Shown: piece after piece, positions 23,566 through 38,900 of the stretch
How positions within the stretch are numbered: position 1 is the stretch's first letter
Layout of the letters: each line of letters starts with the position of its first letter
Assembly (NCBI GenBank): GCA_032622095.1
Contig: CP136062.1
Location: forward strand, 195,677,887-195,741,886
Reading direction: 5' to 3'
Length of the DNA: 64,000 bases
Source: Siphonodentalium dalli
Taxonomy: Eukaryota > Mollusca > Scaphopoda > Gadilida > Siphonodentaliidae
Position numbers and translations under genes: made by a program
The notes under the pieces: model-generated
Seen by the model: only the letters and a program-made list of their open reading frames with translations
Told to the model about the DNA's origin: nothing
The model's database searches: none

Positions 23566-23785
23566 CAGTAATGCCCTAATTAATCGACTCTCTAACCACA
23601 ACAGAATTATGGGTAACTTTTCAGGATTTAGTCGGAAATATGGCTTGTTGCCATTCATCGGAAAGCTCTCGGTCTCGGTGAGAGCTTTCCGATGAATGGC
23701 AACAAGCCATATTTCCGACTAAATCCTGAAAAGTTACCCATAATTCTGCTGTGGTTAGAGAGTCGATTAATTAGGGCATTACTGT
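23566..23785. mobile_element. CAGTAATGC MITE nested in an older repeat
   Basis: A near-perfect palindrome with TA at both edges, inserted into a sequence of the gacggacacatggac type whose tail (gtataccccccatcttttgg) resumes at 23826. Confidence 0.8.
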
Positions 23786-24134
23786 ACATGGACGGATCTG
23801 GATGGGAGGACCGATGCATGTAATCCAGTATACCCCCCATCTTTTGGGATGGGGGTATAACAAAGAGAAAGCAGTGCGTGAAATTTTTAATTGTTTCGTG
23901 TTAAGATAACGTGAAAAATATTTTCCGGCAGTGAATTGCAATGAATACAAATGTTGTAATATTTTATCGAGACCTGACCATCGTGTTCGAAGTTGTAATT
24001 TTTGACGACTTCAATGAGACATATAATACTCATAGAAAGGTAGTTCAGGTATTTATTGCCCTATTTCGATGCTGGGAAAAATTCAAAAGTGGCTATTTAA
24101 TGTGCATTTTGGAGCGCAAACCGCCATATGAGCT

Positions 24135-24379
24135 TTAACCCTTTGAGTGCCAGGTCCGATTTTTGTATCAACCCATATACCCTGTGCCAATGCATTCTCT
24201 TATATATGCGAGTCGACCATAGGTCGCCTCGCATATATAAGAGAATCCATTGGCTTAACATTTTTTTTTTTTTTTTTTACAGTTTTTTACAATTTTAATA
24301 TATTTTATTATATTCTTTAACAGACTTATTGTGTAGGTTTAGGGCCGATGAGATCCGCCCCTGGCACTCAAAGGGTTAA
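24135..24379. mobile_element. piggyBac-type MITE
   Basis: TTAACCCTTTGAGTGCCAGG and cctggcactcaaagggttaa are the ends; the inner hairpin with tgcattctcttatatatgcg is at 24186-24254. It is closely related to 3211-3664. Confidence 0.75.
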
Positions 24380-24726
24380 AAGAATGAGTGAAAATATATA
24401 ATTAAAAACAAAATCAAAACTAACGAGAAGCTGATCATGATTGGCAGATGTTTATCCCATACCTTCATCTGTACAAACTTAATCTAGACTGAATATACAT
24501 ACGCCTGCATAACGTGGAGATGATTGGAAAGATACATTATGGGGTTTCCATCATTTACTTATATATGTATATATATATAAGACTGATAAGATACAGTATA
24601 GCTCTAGATAGCATGTGTTCATGTTATGGTTATATGTAGGGTTAAAACCAATAAATCAATACCAAGATCTATACAGGTCTTTTGAGTAATTTCTTAACCC
24701 TTTACCCAACAAACCGGCCATTTCAA

Positions 24727-25571
24727 GGCTTGGTGGGAATAGTTATATTCTAAGGTAGCCAGGAATGAGGTAATTCAAGTATTCACTCAAGCAGGTATTC
24801 TATTTATTATGTGCTCGTAAACAATATAGAGTTACTTTTCTTGGCTCGTTTTGGTTTCATATCACCCGACAAAAGAAATTCCTGTTAATTAGAGGCAAAA
24901 AGATTTACATGGGCCATAAAAAGTGTACACTGCGGATAGAACTGTAATCTGCGTGTTTGTGTTTCATATTACCCAGCACAAGAAATTTTGCACTAAATAG
25001 AGGAGTAAAACTGGAGGGGATAAATATGTTACACTGTTACACAGCTTGTTTCGGGGGGGGGATACGATTTGGTATTTCCCTGTTGACTCTCATATCCCCT
25101 TGGTTATCGCCTCGGCAGTTACAGTGCTTACCACACCATATTCCCCCCTTAACAAGCTGTGTAACTTATAATATCGGAAGTACCTCATGAGTGGCCACAG
25201 TGGCCATGGCCATGAGTGGGAATAAAGCCTTGAAATAGGGTGTCTGTCATTTGCAGAATGAGGTCCCCCAGAGGGTGAATTTAGTGATGCTACCCCGCAT
25301 AGCGGGCTAGCATCACCAAATTCACCCTCTGGGAACCTCATTCTGCTGAGGTGTAAGCAGAATGAGGTCCCCAGAGGGTGAATTTGGTGATGCTAGCCCG
25401 CTATGCGGGGTAGCATCACTAAATTCACCCTCTGGGGACCTCATTCTGCAAATGACAGACACCCTATTTCAAGGCTTGTTGGGAATAGTTATATTCTAAG
25501 GTAGCCAGGAATGAGGTAATTCAAGTATTCACTCAAGAACAGCAGGTATTCTATTTATTATGTGCTCGACA
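24727..25571. repeat. Direct duplication flanking a 250-bp palindrome
   Basis: About 100 bases (gggaatagttatattctaag to tattatgtgctcg) occur at 24733-24828 and again at 25479-25571. Directly before the second copy is a double hAT-type hairpin (about 25225-25474), with tgggaata on both sides as a target duplication. Inverted copies of the phrase acacagcttgt lie at about 25037 and 25152. Confidence 0.75.
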
Positions 25572-26375
25572 ATTTAGCTAAGCATAAATATTATAATTAA
25601 GTAGAATTCACCCATGAACCCCTTGCTTTGGTCGATCAGTTGATCGGTGCTTACTGACAACTCACTACCAGTGTGCTACATTAATTCTCTTTTGAAACAA
25701 GTGTTCACACGGAAAAATAGTCCCAGATATATCCACCCAAAATTACACAATCGATATAATTTAAAACAGCTTAAATCAAAGAGTGATTATTTCAAGGATA
25801 ATTCACAATACTCAGTACCATTAGTAAGTTTCTATTTTAATTCGATTATCGACATCGGATCAAGACAAATCATAATGATCATCTTTCATGGTCAAACTAT
25901 TACTCGCCAATTCTCAATTTCTAATTTCTAAATGCTTTTGAAAGACAAAAAAAACACAAACAAGAATTATATTCGCTGTCATTATATTTTCTACATTCGT
26001 CCAACAAAAGACTCTTATCCTTCAAGAATTCAATGTCTACCGCAAAGCTGTTATGTCACCATATTCCGTTGGTAGTGACATTGGTAATGTAAATGAAATC
26101 ATGGCAATGCAAAGTACAGTTCAGGGCGGGGGGAACTCTAAGCTGACAGAAAAGATCAAATAGACCATTGCGCTTAATGGGTATCTAAATATTAATTCTG
26201 AAAAGTGATTCGCCCCAATTGGAGCTAGTGTGTAATATAAGGAATCTACAGTGGGATATAACTTTGGTGCACAGTTAGATGCTTGACTTGAGAAAAAATA
26301 TAGCTTTAAAAAAAACAAGAAATCAATAGAATTAGATAGGGATTAGGGAATAATATAATAAAATAATATATGTCC
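25572..26375. other. Gene-free stretch, nothing recognised
   Basis: AT-rich, with short ORFs that lack any family pattern. I see no transposon ends. Confidence 0.5.
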
Positions 26376-26406
26376 TTCATGGCATACAATAGTAAATCTC
26401 TTTCAT
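26376..26406. repeat. Solitary satellite unit left of the foldback element
   Basis: ttcatggcatacaatagtaa and six further bases match the 26-bp satellite unit with about six differences, and the next ttcat starts exactly 26 bases later, before the transposon end interrupts it. Confidence 0.7.
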
Positions 26407-26407
26407 C

Positions 26408-26937
26408 AGATCAGGCACATCCTGAATTCCACTATTATAGCGATATTCCACTATTATATTGGTATTTGACCATTACCGTTTTGTTAATTTGATAAAAGAG
26501 GGATAATCCAAAATCATATTTCCCACAAATTTTATTCAAAATCAGATCGCACTAACTCGATACCATGCATATAGTTTGTCCAGGAGAATTATTAATCATG
26601 ACGGCACACGATAAGCAACTCAATTAGCATGTAATTAGTTGAAATATTGTTATGAAGGAGCGATTGAGTCATCCTGCTATTGTCATTTAGAATGGGATAT
26701 ATTAGTAATAGTTAGTATAATATTATTGAATATCAAAGTTGGCGCAAAAGATGCACAACGAATTTTGTCGGAAGACTGTTCATTCACTGCGATATTGTTA
26801 TGAGTGACATTTGGCTGTGCACTGGTATGCGCCGTCTTCTATTCCCGACACAAATAAAGGAAACATGAATATTTTATAGTCAAATATCACTATAATAGTG
26901 GCATATCGCTATAATAGTGGAATTCAGGATGTGCCTG
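26408..26937. mobile_element. 530-bp element with about 60-bp terminal inverted repeats
   Basis: tcaggcacatcctgaattcc at the left is mirrored by ggaattcaggatgtgcctga at the right, and the arms extend inward through actattatagcgatattcca with a few changes. The interior has no coding sequence. It separates the solitary satellite unit from the array. Confidence 0.8.
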
Positions 26938-26942
26938 ACCTG

Positions 26943-29900
26943 TTCATGGTGTACAATAACATATCTACTTCATGGTGTACAATAATATATCTACTTCATT
27001 GTGTACAATAATATATCTACTTCATTGTGTACAATAATATATCTACTTCATTGTGTACAATAATATATCTACTTCATGGTGTACAATAATATATCTACTT
27101 CATGGTGTACAATAATATATCTACTTCATGGTGTACAATAATATATCTACTTCATGGTGTACAATAATATATCTACTTCATGGTGTACAATAATATATCT
27201 TCTTCATGGTGTACAATAATATATCTTCTTCATGGTGTACAATAATATATCTTCTTCATGGTGTACAATAATATATCTTCTTCATGGTGTACAATAATAT
27301 ATCTACTTCATGGTGTACAATAATATATCTTCTTCATGGTGTACAATAATATATCTACTTCATGGTGTACAATAATATATCTTCTTCATGGTGTACAATA
27401 ATATATCTTCTTCATGGTGTACAATAATATATCTTCTTCATGGTGTACAATAATATATCTACTTCATGGTGTACAATAATATATCTACTTCATGGTGTAC
27501 AATAATATATCTACTTCATGGTGTACAATAACATATCTACTTCATGGTGTACAATAATATATCTACTTCATGGTGTACAAAAATATATCTACTTCATTGT
27601 GTACAATAATATATCTACTTCATTGTGTACAATAATATATCTACTTCATGGTGTACAATAATATATCTACTTCATGGTGTACAATAATATATCTACTTCA
27701 TGGTGTACAATAATATATCTACTTCATGGTGTACAATAATATATCTACTTCATGGTGTACAATAATATATCTACTTCATGGTGTACAATAATATATCTTC
27801 TTCATGGTGTACAATAATATATCTTCTCATGGTGTACAATAATATATCTTCTTCATGGTGTACAATAATATATCTACTTCATGGTGTACAATAATATATC
27901 TTCTTCATGGTGTACAATAATATATCTACTTCATGGTGTACAATAATATATCTACTTCATGGTGTACAATAATATATCTACTTCATGGTGTACAATAATA
28001 TATCTACTTCATGGTGTACAATAATATATCTACTTCATGGTGTACAATAATATATCTACTTCATGATGTACAATAATATATCTACTTCATGGTGTACAAT
28101 AATATATCTACTTCATGGTGTACAATAATATATCTACTTCATGGTGTACAATAATATATCTACTTCATGGTGTACAATAATATATCTTCTTCATGGTGTA
28201 CAATAATATATCTACTTCATGGTGTACAATAATATATCTACTTCATGGTGTACAATAATATATCTACTTCATGGTGTACAATAATATATCTTCTTCATGG
28301 TGTACAATAATATATCTACTTCATGGTGTACAATAATATATCTACTTCATGATGTACAATAATATATCTACTTCATGGTGTACAATAATATATCTACTTC
28401 ATGGTGTACAATAATATATCTACTTCATGGTGTACAATAATATATCTACTTCATGGTGTACAATAATATATCTACTTCATGATGTACAATAATATATCTA
28501 CTTCATGGTGTACAATAATATATCTACTTCATGATGTACAATAATATATCTACTTCATGATGTACAATAATATATCTACTTCATGATGTACAATAATATA
28601 TCTACTTCATGGTGTACAATAATATATCTACTTCATGATGTACAATAATATATCTACTTCATGATGTACAATAATATATCTACTTCATGGTGTACAATAA
28701 TATATCTACTTCATGGTGTACAATGGTGTACAATAATATATCTACTTCATGATGTACAATAATATATCTACTTCATGATGTACAATAATATATCTACTTC
28801 ATGGTGTACAATAATATATCTACTTCATGGTGTACAATAATATATCTACTTCATGATGTACAATAATATATCTACTTCATGATGTACAATAATATATCTA
28901 CTTCATGATGTACAATAATATATCTACTTCATGATGTACAATAATATATCTACTTCATGATGTACAATAATATATCTACTTCATGATGTACAATAATATA
29001 TCTACTTCATGATGTACAATAATATATCTACTTCATGATGTACAATAATATATCTACTTCATGGTGTACAATAATATATCTACTTCATGATGTACAATAA
29101 TATATCTACTTCATGATGTACAATAATATATCTACTTCATGGTGTACAATAATATATCTACTTCATGGTGTACAATAATATATCTACTTCATGGTGTACA
29201 ATAATATATCTACTTCATGGTGTACAATAATATATCTACTTCATGGTGTACAATGATATATCTACTTCATGGTGTACAATAATATATCTACTTCATGATC
29301 TACAATAATATATCTACTTCATGGTGTACAATGATATATCTACTTCATTGTGTACAATAATATATCTACTTCATTGTGTACAATAATATATCTTCTTCAT
29401 GGTGTACAATAATATATCTACTTCATGGTGTACAATAATATATATACTTCATGGTGTACAATAATATATCTTCTTCATGGTGTACAATAATATATCTACT
29501 TCATGGTGTACAATAATATATCTTCTTCATGGTGTACAATAATATATCTACTTCATGGTGTACAATAATATATATACTTCATGGTGTACAATAATATATC
29601 TACTTCATGGTGTACAATAATATATCTACTTCATGGTGTACAATAATATATCTACTTCATGGTGTACAATAATATATCTACTTCATGGTGTACAATAATA
29701 TATCTACTTCATGGTGTACAATAATATATATACTTCATGGTGTACAATAATATATCTACTTCATGGTGTACAATAATATATCTACTTCATGGTGTACAAT
29801 AATATATCTACTTCATGGTGTACAATAATATATCTACTTCATGGTGTACAATAATATATCTACTTCATGGTGTACAATAATATATATACTTCATGGTGTA

Positions 29901-32900
29901 CAATAATATATCTACTTCATGATCTACAATAATATATCTACTTCATGGTGTACAATAATATATCTACTTCATGGTGTACAATAATATATCTACTTCATGG
30001 TGTACAATAATATATATACTTCATGGTGTACAATAATATATCTACTTCATGATCTACAATAATATATCTACTTCATGGTGTACAATAATATATCTACTTC
30101 ATGGTGTACAATAATATATCTACTTCATGGTGTACAATAATATATCTACTTCATGGTGTACAATAATATATCTTCTTCATGATCTACAATAATATATCTA
30201 CTTCATGGTGTACAATAATATATCTACTTCATGGTGTACAATAATATATCTACTTCATGGTGTACAATAATATATCTACTTCATGGTGTACAATAATATA
30301 TCTACTTCATGGTGTACAATAATATATATACTTCATGGTGTACAATAATATATCTACTTCATGATCTACAATAATATATCTACTTCATGGTGTACAATAA
30401 TATATCTACTTCATGGTGTACAATAATATATCTACTTCATGGTGTACAATAATATATATACTTCATGGTGTACAATAATATATCTACTTCATGATCTACA
30501 ATAATATATCTACTTCATGGTGTACAATAATATATCTACTTCATGGTGTACAATAATATATCTACTTCATGGTGTACAATAATATATCTACTTCATGGTG
30601 TACAATAATATATCTTCTTCATGATCTACAATAATATATCTACTTCATGGTGTACAATAATATATCTACTTCATGGTGTACAATAATATATATACTTCAT
30701 GGTGTACAATAATATATCTTCTTCATGGTGTACAATAATATATCTACTTCATGGTGTACAATAATATATATACTTCATGGTGTACAATAATATATCTACT
30801 TCATGGTGTACAATAATATATCTACTTCATGGTGTACAATAATATATCTACTTCATGGTGTACAATAATATATCTTCTTCATGGTGTACAATACTATATC
30901 TACTTCATGGTGTACAATACTATATCTACTTCATTGTGTACAATAATATATCTACTTCATGATCTACAATAATATATCTACTTCATGGTGTACAATAATA
31001 TATCTTCTTCATGATCTACAATAATATATCTACTTCATGGTGTACATTCATTAATATATCTACTTCATGGTGTACAATAATATATCTACTTCATGGTGTA
31101 CAATAATATATCTACTTCATGGTGTACAATAATATATCTACTTTATGATCTACAATAATATATCTACTTCATGATCTACAATAATATATCTACTTCATGG
31201 TGTACAATAATATATCTACTTCATGGTGTACAATAATATATCTACTTCATGGTGTACAATAATATATCTACTTCATGGTGTACAATAATATATCTACTTC
31301 ATGGTGTACAATAATATATCTACTTCATGGTGTACAATAATATATCTACTTTATGATCTACAATAATATATCTACTTCATGGTGTACAATAATATATCTA
31401 CTTCATGGTGTACAATAATATATCTACTTCATGGTGTACAATAATATATCTACTTCATGGTGTACAATAATATATCTTCTTCATGGTGTACAATAATATA
31501 TCTTCTCATGGTGTACAATAATATATCTACTTCATGGTGTACAATAATATATCTACTTCATTGTGTACAATAATATATCTACTTCATGGTGTACAATAAT
31601 ATATCTACTTCATGGTGTACAATAATATATCTTCTCATGGTGTACAATAATATATCTACTTCATGGTGTACAATAATATATCTTCTCATGGTGTACAATA
31701 ATATATCTACTTCATGGTGTACAATAATATATCTACTTCATGGTGTACAATAATATATCTTCTCATGGTGTACAATAATATATCTACTTCATGGTGTACA
31801 ATAATATATCTACTTCATGGTGTACAATAATATATCTACTTCATGGTGTACAATAATATATCTACTTCATGGTGTACAATAATATATCTACTTCATGGTG
31901 TACAATAATATATCTACTTCATGGTGTACAATAATATATCTTCTCCATGATCTACAATAATATATCTACTTCATGGTGTACAATAATATATCTACTTCAT
32001 GGTGTACAATAATATATCTTCTTCATGGTGTACAATAATATATCTACTTCATTGTGTACAATAATATATCTACTTCATGGTGTACAATAATATATCTTCT
32101 TCATGGTGTACAATAATATATCTACTTCATGGTGTACAATAATATATCTACTTCATGATCTACAATAATATATCTACTTCATGGTGTACAATAATATATC
32201 TACTTCATGGTGTACAATAATATATCTACTTCATGGTGTACAATAATATATCTACTTCATGGTGTACAATAATATATCTTCTTCATGGTGTACAATAATA
32301 TATCTACTTCATGGTGTACAATAATATATCTACTTCATGGTGTACAATAATATATCTACTTCATGGTGTACAATAATATATCTTCTTCATGGTGTACAAT
32401 AATATATCTACTTCATGGTGTACAATAATATATCTACTTCATGGTGTACAATAATATATCTACTTCATGGTGTACAATAATATATCTACTTCATGGTGTA
32501 CAATAATATATCTACTTCATGGTGTACAATAATATATCTACTTCATGATGTACAATAATATATCTACTTCATGGTGTACAATAATATATCTACTTCATGG
32601 TGTACAATAATATATCTACTTCATGATCTACAATAATATATCTACTTCATGGTGTACAATAATATATCTACTTCATGGTGTACAATAATATATCTACTTC
32701 ATGGTGTACAATAATATATCTACTTCATGGTGTACAATAATATATCTACTTCATGGTGTACAATAATATATCTACTTCGTGGTGTACAATAATATATCTA
32801 CTTCATGGTGTACAATAACATATCTTCTTCATGATCTACAATAATATATCTACTTCATGGTGTACAATAATATATCTACTTCATGATCTACAATAATATA

Positions 32901-35900
32901 TCTACTTCATGGTGTACAATAATATATCTACTTCATGGTGTACAATAATATATCTACTTCGTGGTGTACAATAATATATCTACTTCATGGTGTACAATAA
33001 CATATCTTCTTCATGATCTACAATAATATATCTACTTCATGGTGTACAATAATATATCTACTTCATGATCTACAATAATATATCTACTTCATGGTGTACA
33101 ATAATATATCTACTTCATGGTGTACAATAATATATCTACTTCGTGGTGTACAATAATATATCTACTTCATGGTGTACAATAACATATCTTCTTCATGATC
33201 TACAATAATATATCTACTTCATGGTGTACAATAATATATCTACTTCATGATCTACAATAATATATCTACTTCATGGTGTACAATAATATATCTACTTCAT
33301 GGTGTACAATAATATATCTTCTTCATGATCTACAATAATATATCTACTTCATGGTCTACAATAATATATCTACTTCATGGTGTACAATAATATATCTACT
33401 TCATGGTCTACAATAATATATCTACTTCATGGTGTACAATAATATATCTACTTCATGGTGTACAATAATATATCTACTTCATGGTGTACAATAATATATC
33501 TACTTCATGGTGTACAATAATATATCTACTTCATGGTGTACAATAATATATCTACTTCATGGTGTACAATAATATATCTACTTCATGGTGTACAATAATA
33601 TATCTTCTTCATGGTGTACAATAATATATCTACTTCATGGTGTACAATAATATATCTACTTCATGGTGTACAATAATATATCTTCTTCATGGTGTACAAT
33701 AATATATCTACTTCATGGTGTACAATAATATATCTACTTTATGATCTACAATAATATATCTACTTCATGGTGTACAATAATATATCTACTTCATTGTGTA
33801 CAATAATATATCTACTTCATTGTGTACAATAATATATCTACTTCATGGTGTACAATAATATATCTACTTCATGATGTACAATAATATATCTACTTCATGA
33901 TCTACAATAATATATCTACTTCATGATCTACAATAATATATCTACTTCATGGTGTACAATAATATATCTACTTCATGATCTACAATAATATATCTACTTC
34001 ATGGTGTACAATAATATATCTACTTCATGATCTACAATAATATATCTACTTCATGGTGTACAATAATATATCTACTTCATGGTGTACAATAATATATCTA
34101 CTTCATGATCTACAATAATATATCTACTTCATGGTGTACAATAATATATCTACTTCATGGTGTACAATAATATATCTACTTCATGGTGTACAATAATATA
34201 TCTACTTCATGGTCTACAATAATATATCTACTTCATGGTGTACAATAATATATCTACTTCATGGTCTACAATAATATATCTACTTCATGGTGTACAATAA
34301 TATATCTACTTCATGGTGTACAATAATATATCTACTTCATGGTGTACAATAATATATCTACTTCATGGTGTACAATAATATATCTACTTCATGGTGTACA
34401 ATAATATATCTACTTCATGGTGTACAATAATATATCTACTTCATGATCTACAATAATATATCTACTTCATGGTGTACAATAATATATCTACTTCATGGTG
34501 TACAATAATATATCTACTTCATGATCTACAATAATATATCTACTTCATGGTGTACAATAATATATCTACTTCATGGTGTACAATAATATATCTTCTTCAT
34601 GATCTACAATAATATATCTACTTCATGGTGTACAATAATATATCTACTTCATTGTGTACAATAATATATCTACTTCATGGTGTACAATAATATATCTACT
34701 TCATTGTGTACAATAATATATCTACTTCATGGTGTACAATAATATATCTTCTTCATGGTGTACAATAATATATCTACTTCATGGTGTACAATAATATATC
34801 TACTTCATGGTGTACAATAATATATCTACTTCATGGTGTACAATAATATATCTTCTTCATGGTGTACAATAATATATCTTCTTCATGGTGTACAATAATA
34901 TATCTTCTTCATGGTGTACAATAATATATCTACTTCATGGTGTACAATAATATATCTTCTTCATGGTGTACAATAATATATCTACTTCATGGTGTACAAT
35001 AATATATCTACTTCATGGTGTACAATAATATATCTACTTCATGGTGTACAATAATATATCTACTTCATGGTGTACAATAATATATCTACTTCATGGTGTA
35101 CAATAATATATCTACTTCATGGTGTACAATAATATATCTACTTCATGGTGTACAATAATATATCTACTTCATGGTGTACAATAATATATCTACTTCATGG
35201 TGTACAATAATATATCTACTTCATGGTGTACAATAATATATCTACTTCATGGTGTACAATAATATATCTACTTCATGGTGTACAATAATATATCTACTTC
35301 ATGGTGTACAATAATATATCTACTTCATGGTGTACAATAATATATCTACTTCATGGTGTACAATAATATATCTACTTCATGGTGTACAATAATATATCTT
35401 CTTCATGATCTACAATAATATATCTACTTCATGATCTACAATAATATATCTACTTCATTGTGTACAATAATATATCTACTTCATTGTGTACAATAATATA
35501 TCTACTTTATGATCTACAATAATATATCTACTTCATTGTGTACAATAATATATCTACTTCATTGTGTACAATAATATATCTACTTCATGGTGTACAATAA
35601 TATATCTACTTTATGATCTACAATAATATATCTACTTCATTGTGTACAATAATATATCTACTTCATGGTGTACAATAATATATCTACTTCATGGTGTACA
35701 ATAATATATCTACTTCATGGTGTACAATAATATATCTACTTCATTGTGTACAATAATATATCTACTTTATGATCTACAATAATATATCTACTTCATTGTG
35801 TACAATAATATATCTACTTCATGGTGTACAATAATATATCTACTTCATGATCTACAATAATATATCTACTTCATGGTGTACAATAATATATCTACTTCAT

Positions 35901-38900
35901 TGTGTACAATAATATATCTACTTCATTGTGTACAATAATATATCTACTTTATGATCTACAATAATATATCTACTTCATTGTGTACAATAATATATCTACT
36001 TCATGGTGTACAATAATATATCTACTTCATGGTGTACAATAATATATCTACTTCATGGTGTACAATAATATATCTACTTTATGATCTACAATAATATATC
36101 TACTTCATGGTGTACAATAATATATCTACTTCATGGTCTACAATAATATATCTACTTCATGGTGTACAATAATATATCTACTTCATGGTGTACAATAATA
36201 TATCTACTTCATGGTGTACAATAATATATCTACTTCATGGTGTACAATAATATATCTACTTCATGATCTACAATAATATATCTACTTCATTGTGTACAAT
36301 AATATATCTACTTCATGGTGTACAATAATATATCTACTTTATGATCTACAATAATATATCTACTTCATTGTGTACAATAATATATCTACTTCATTGTGTA
36401 CAATAATATATCTACTTCATGGTGTACAATAATATATCTACTTCATGGTGTACAATAATATATCTACTTCATTGTGTACAATAATATATCTACTTCATGG
36501 TGTACAATAATATATCTACTTTATGATCTACAATAATATATCTACTTCATTGTGTACAATAATATATCTACTTCATTGTGTACAATAATATATCTACTTC
36601 ATGGTGTACAATAATATATCTACTTCATGGTGTACAATAATATATCTACTTCATTGTGTACAATAATATATCTACTTCATGATCTACAATAATATATCTA
36701 CTTCATTGTGTACAATAATATATCTACTTCATGGTGTACAATAATATATCTACTTTATGATCTACAATAATATATCTACTTCATTGTGTACAATAATATA
36801 TCTACTTCATTGTGTACAATAATATATCTACTTTATGATCTACAATAATATATCTACTTCATGGTGTACAATAATATATCTACTTCATTGTGTACAATAA
36901 TATATCTTCTTCATGGTGTACAATAATATATCTACTTCATTGTGTACAATAATATATCTACTTCATTGTGTACAATAATATATCTACTTCATGGTGTACA
37001 ATAATATATCTACTTCATGGTGTACAATAATATATCTACTTCATGGTGTACAATAATATATCTACTTCATTGTGTACAATAATATATCTACTTCATTGTG
37101 TACAATAATATATCTACTTCATTGTGTACAATAATATATCTACTTCATTGTGTACAATAATATATCTACTTCATTGTGTACAATAATATATCTACTTCAT
37201 TGTGTACAATAATATATCTACTTCATTGTGTACAATAATATATCTACTTCATTGTGTACAATAATATATCTACTTCATTGTGTACAATAATATATCTACT
37301 TCATGGTGTACAATAATATATCTACTTCATGGTGTACAATAATATATCTACTTCATGGTGTACAATAATATATCTACTTCATGGTGTACAATAATATATC
37401 TACTTCATGGTGTACAATAATATATCTAGTTCATGGTGTACAATAATATATCTTCTTCATGGTGTACAATAATATATCTTCTTCATGGTGTACAATAATA
37501 TATCTTCTTCATGGTGTACAATAATATATCTACTTCATGGTGTACAATAATATATCTTCTTCATGGTGTACAATAATATATCTACTTCATGGTGTACAAT
37601 AATATATCTACTTCATGGTGTACAATAATATATCTACTTCATGGTGTACAATAATATATCTACTTCATGATGTACAATAATATATCTACTTCATGATGTA
37701 CAATAACATATCTACTTCATGGTGTACAATAATATATCTACTTCATGGTGTACAATAATATATCTACTTCATGGTGTACAATAATATATCTACTTCATGG
37801 TGTACAATAATATATCTACTTCATGATGTACAATAACATATCTACTTCATGGTGTACAATAATATATCTACTTCATGGTGTACAATAATATATCTACTTC
37901 ATGATGTACAATAACATATCTACTTCATGGTGTACAATAATATATCTACTTCATGGTGTACAATAATATATCTACTTCATGGTGTACAATAACATATCTA
38001 CTTCATGGTGTACAATAATATATCTACTTCATGGTGTACAATAATATATCTACTTCATGATGTACAATAATATATCTACTTCATGATGTACAATAACATA
38101 TCTACTTCATGGTGTACAATAATATATCTACTTCATGGTGTACAATAATATATCTACTTCATGGTGTACAATAATATATCTACTTCATGGTGTACAATAA
38201 TATATCTACTTCATGATGTACAATAACATATCTACTTCATGGTGTACAATAATATATCTACTTCATGGTGTACAATAATATATCTACTTCATGATGTACA
38301 ATAACATATCTACTTCATGGTGTACAATAATATATCTACTTCATGGTGTACAATAATATATCTACTTCATGGTGTACAATAACATATCTACTTCATGGTG
38401 TACAATAACATATCTACTTCATGGTGTACAATAATATATCTACTTCATGGTGTACAATAATATATCTACTTCATGGTGTACAATAATATATCTACTTCAT
38501 GGTGTACAATAATATATCTACTTCATGGTGTACAATAATATATCTACTTCATGATCTACAATAATATATCTACTTCATGGTGTACAATAATATATCTACT
38601 TCATGGTGTACAATAATATATCTACTTCATGATGTACAATAACATATCTACTTCATGGTGTACAATAATATATCTACTTCATGGTGTACAATAATATATC
38701 TACTTCATGGTGTACAATAACATATCTACTTCATGGTGTACAATAATATATCTACTTCATGGTGTACAATAATATATCTACTTCATGATGTACAATAATA
38801 TATCTACTTCATGATGTACAATAACATATCTACTTCATGGTGTACAATAATATATCTACTTCATGGTGTACAATAATATATCTACTTCATGGTGTACAAT

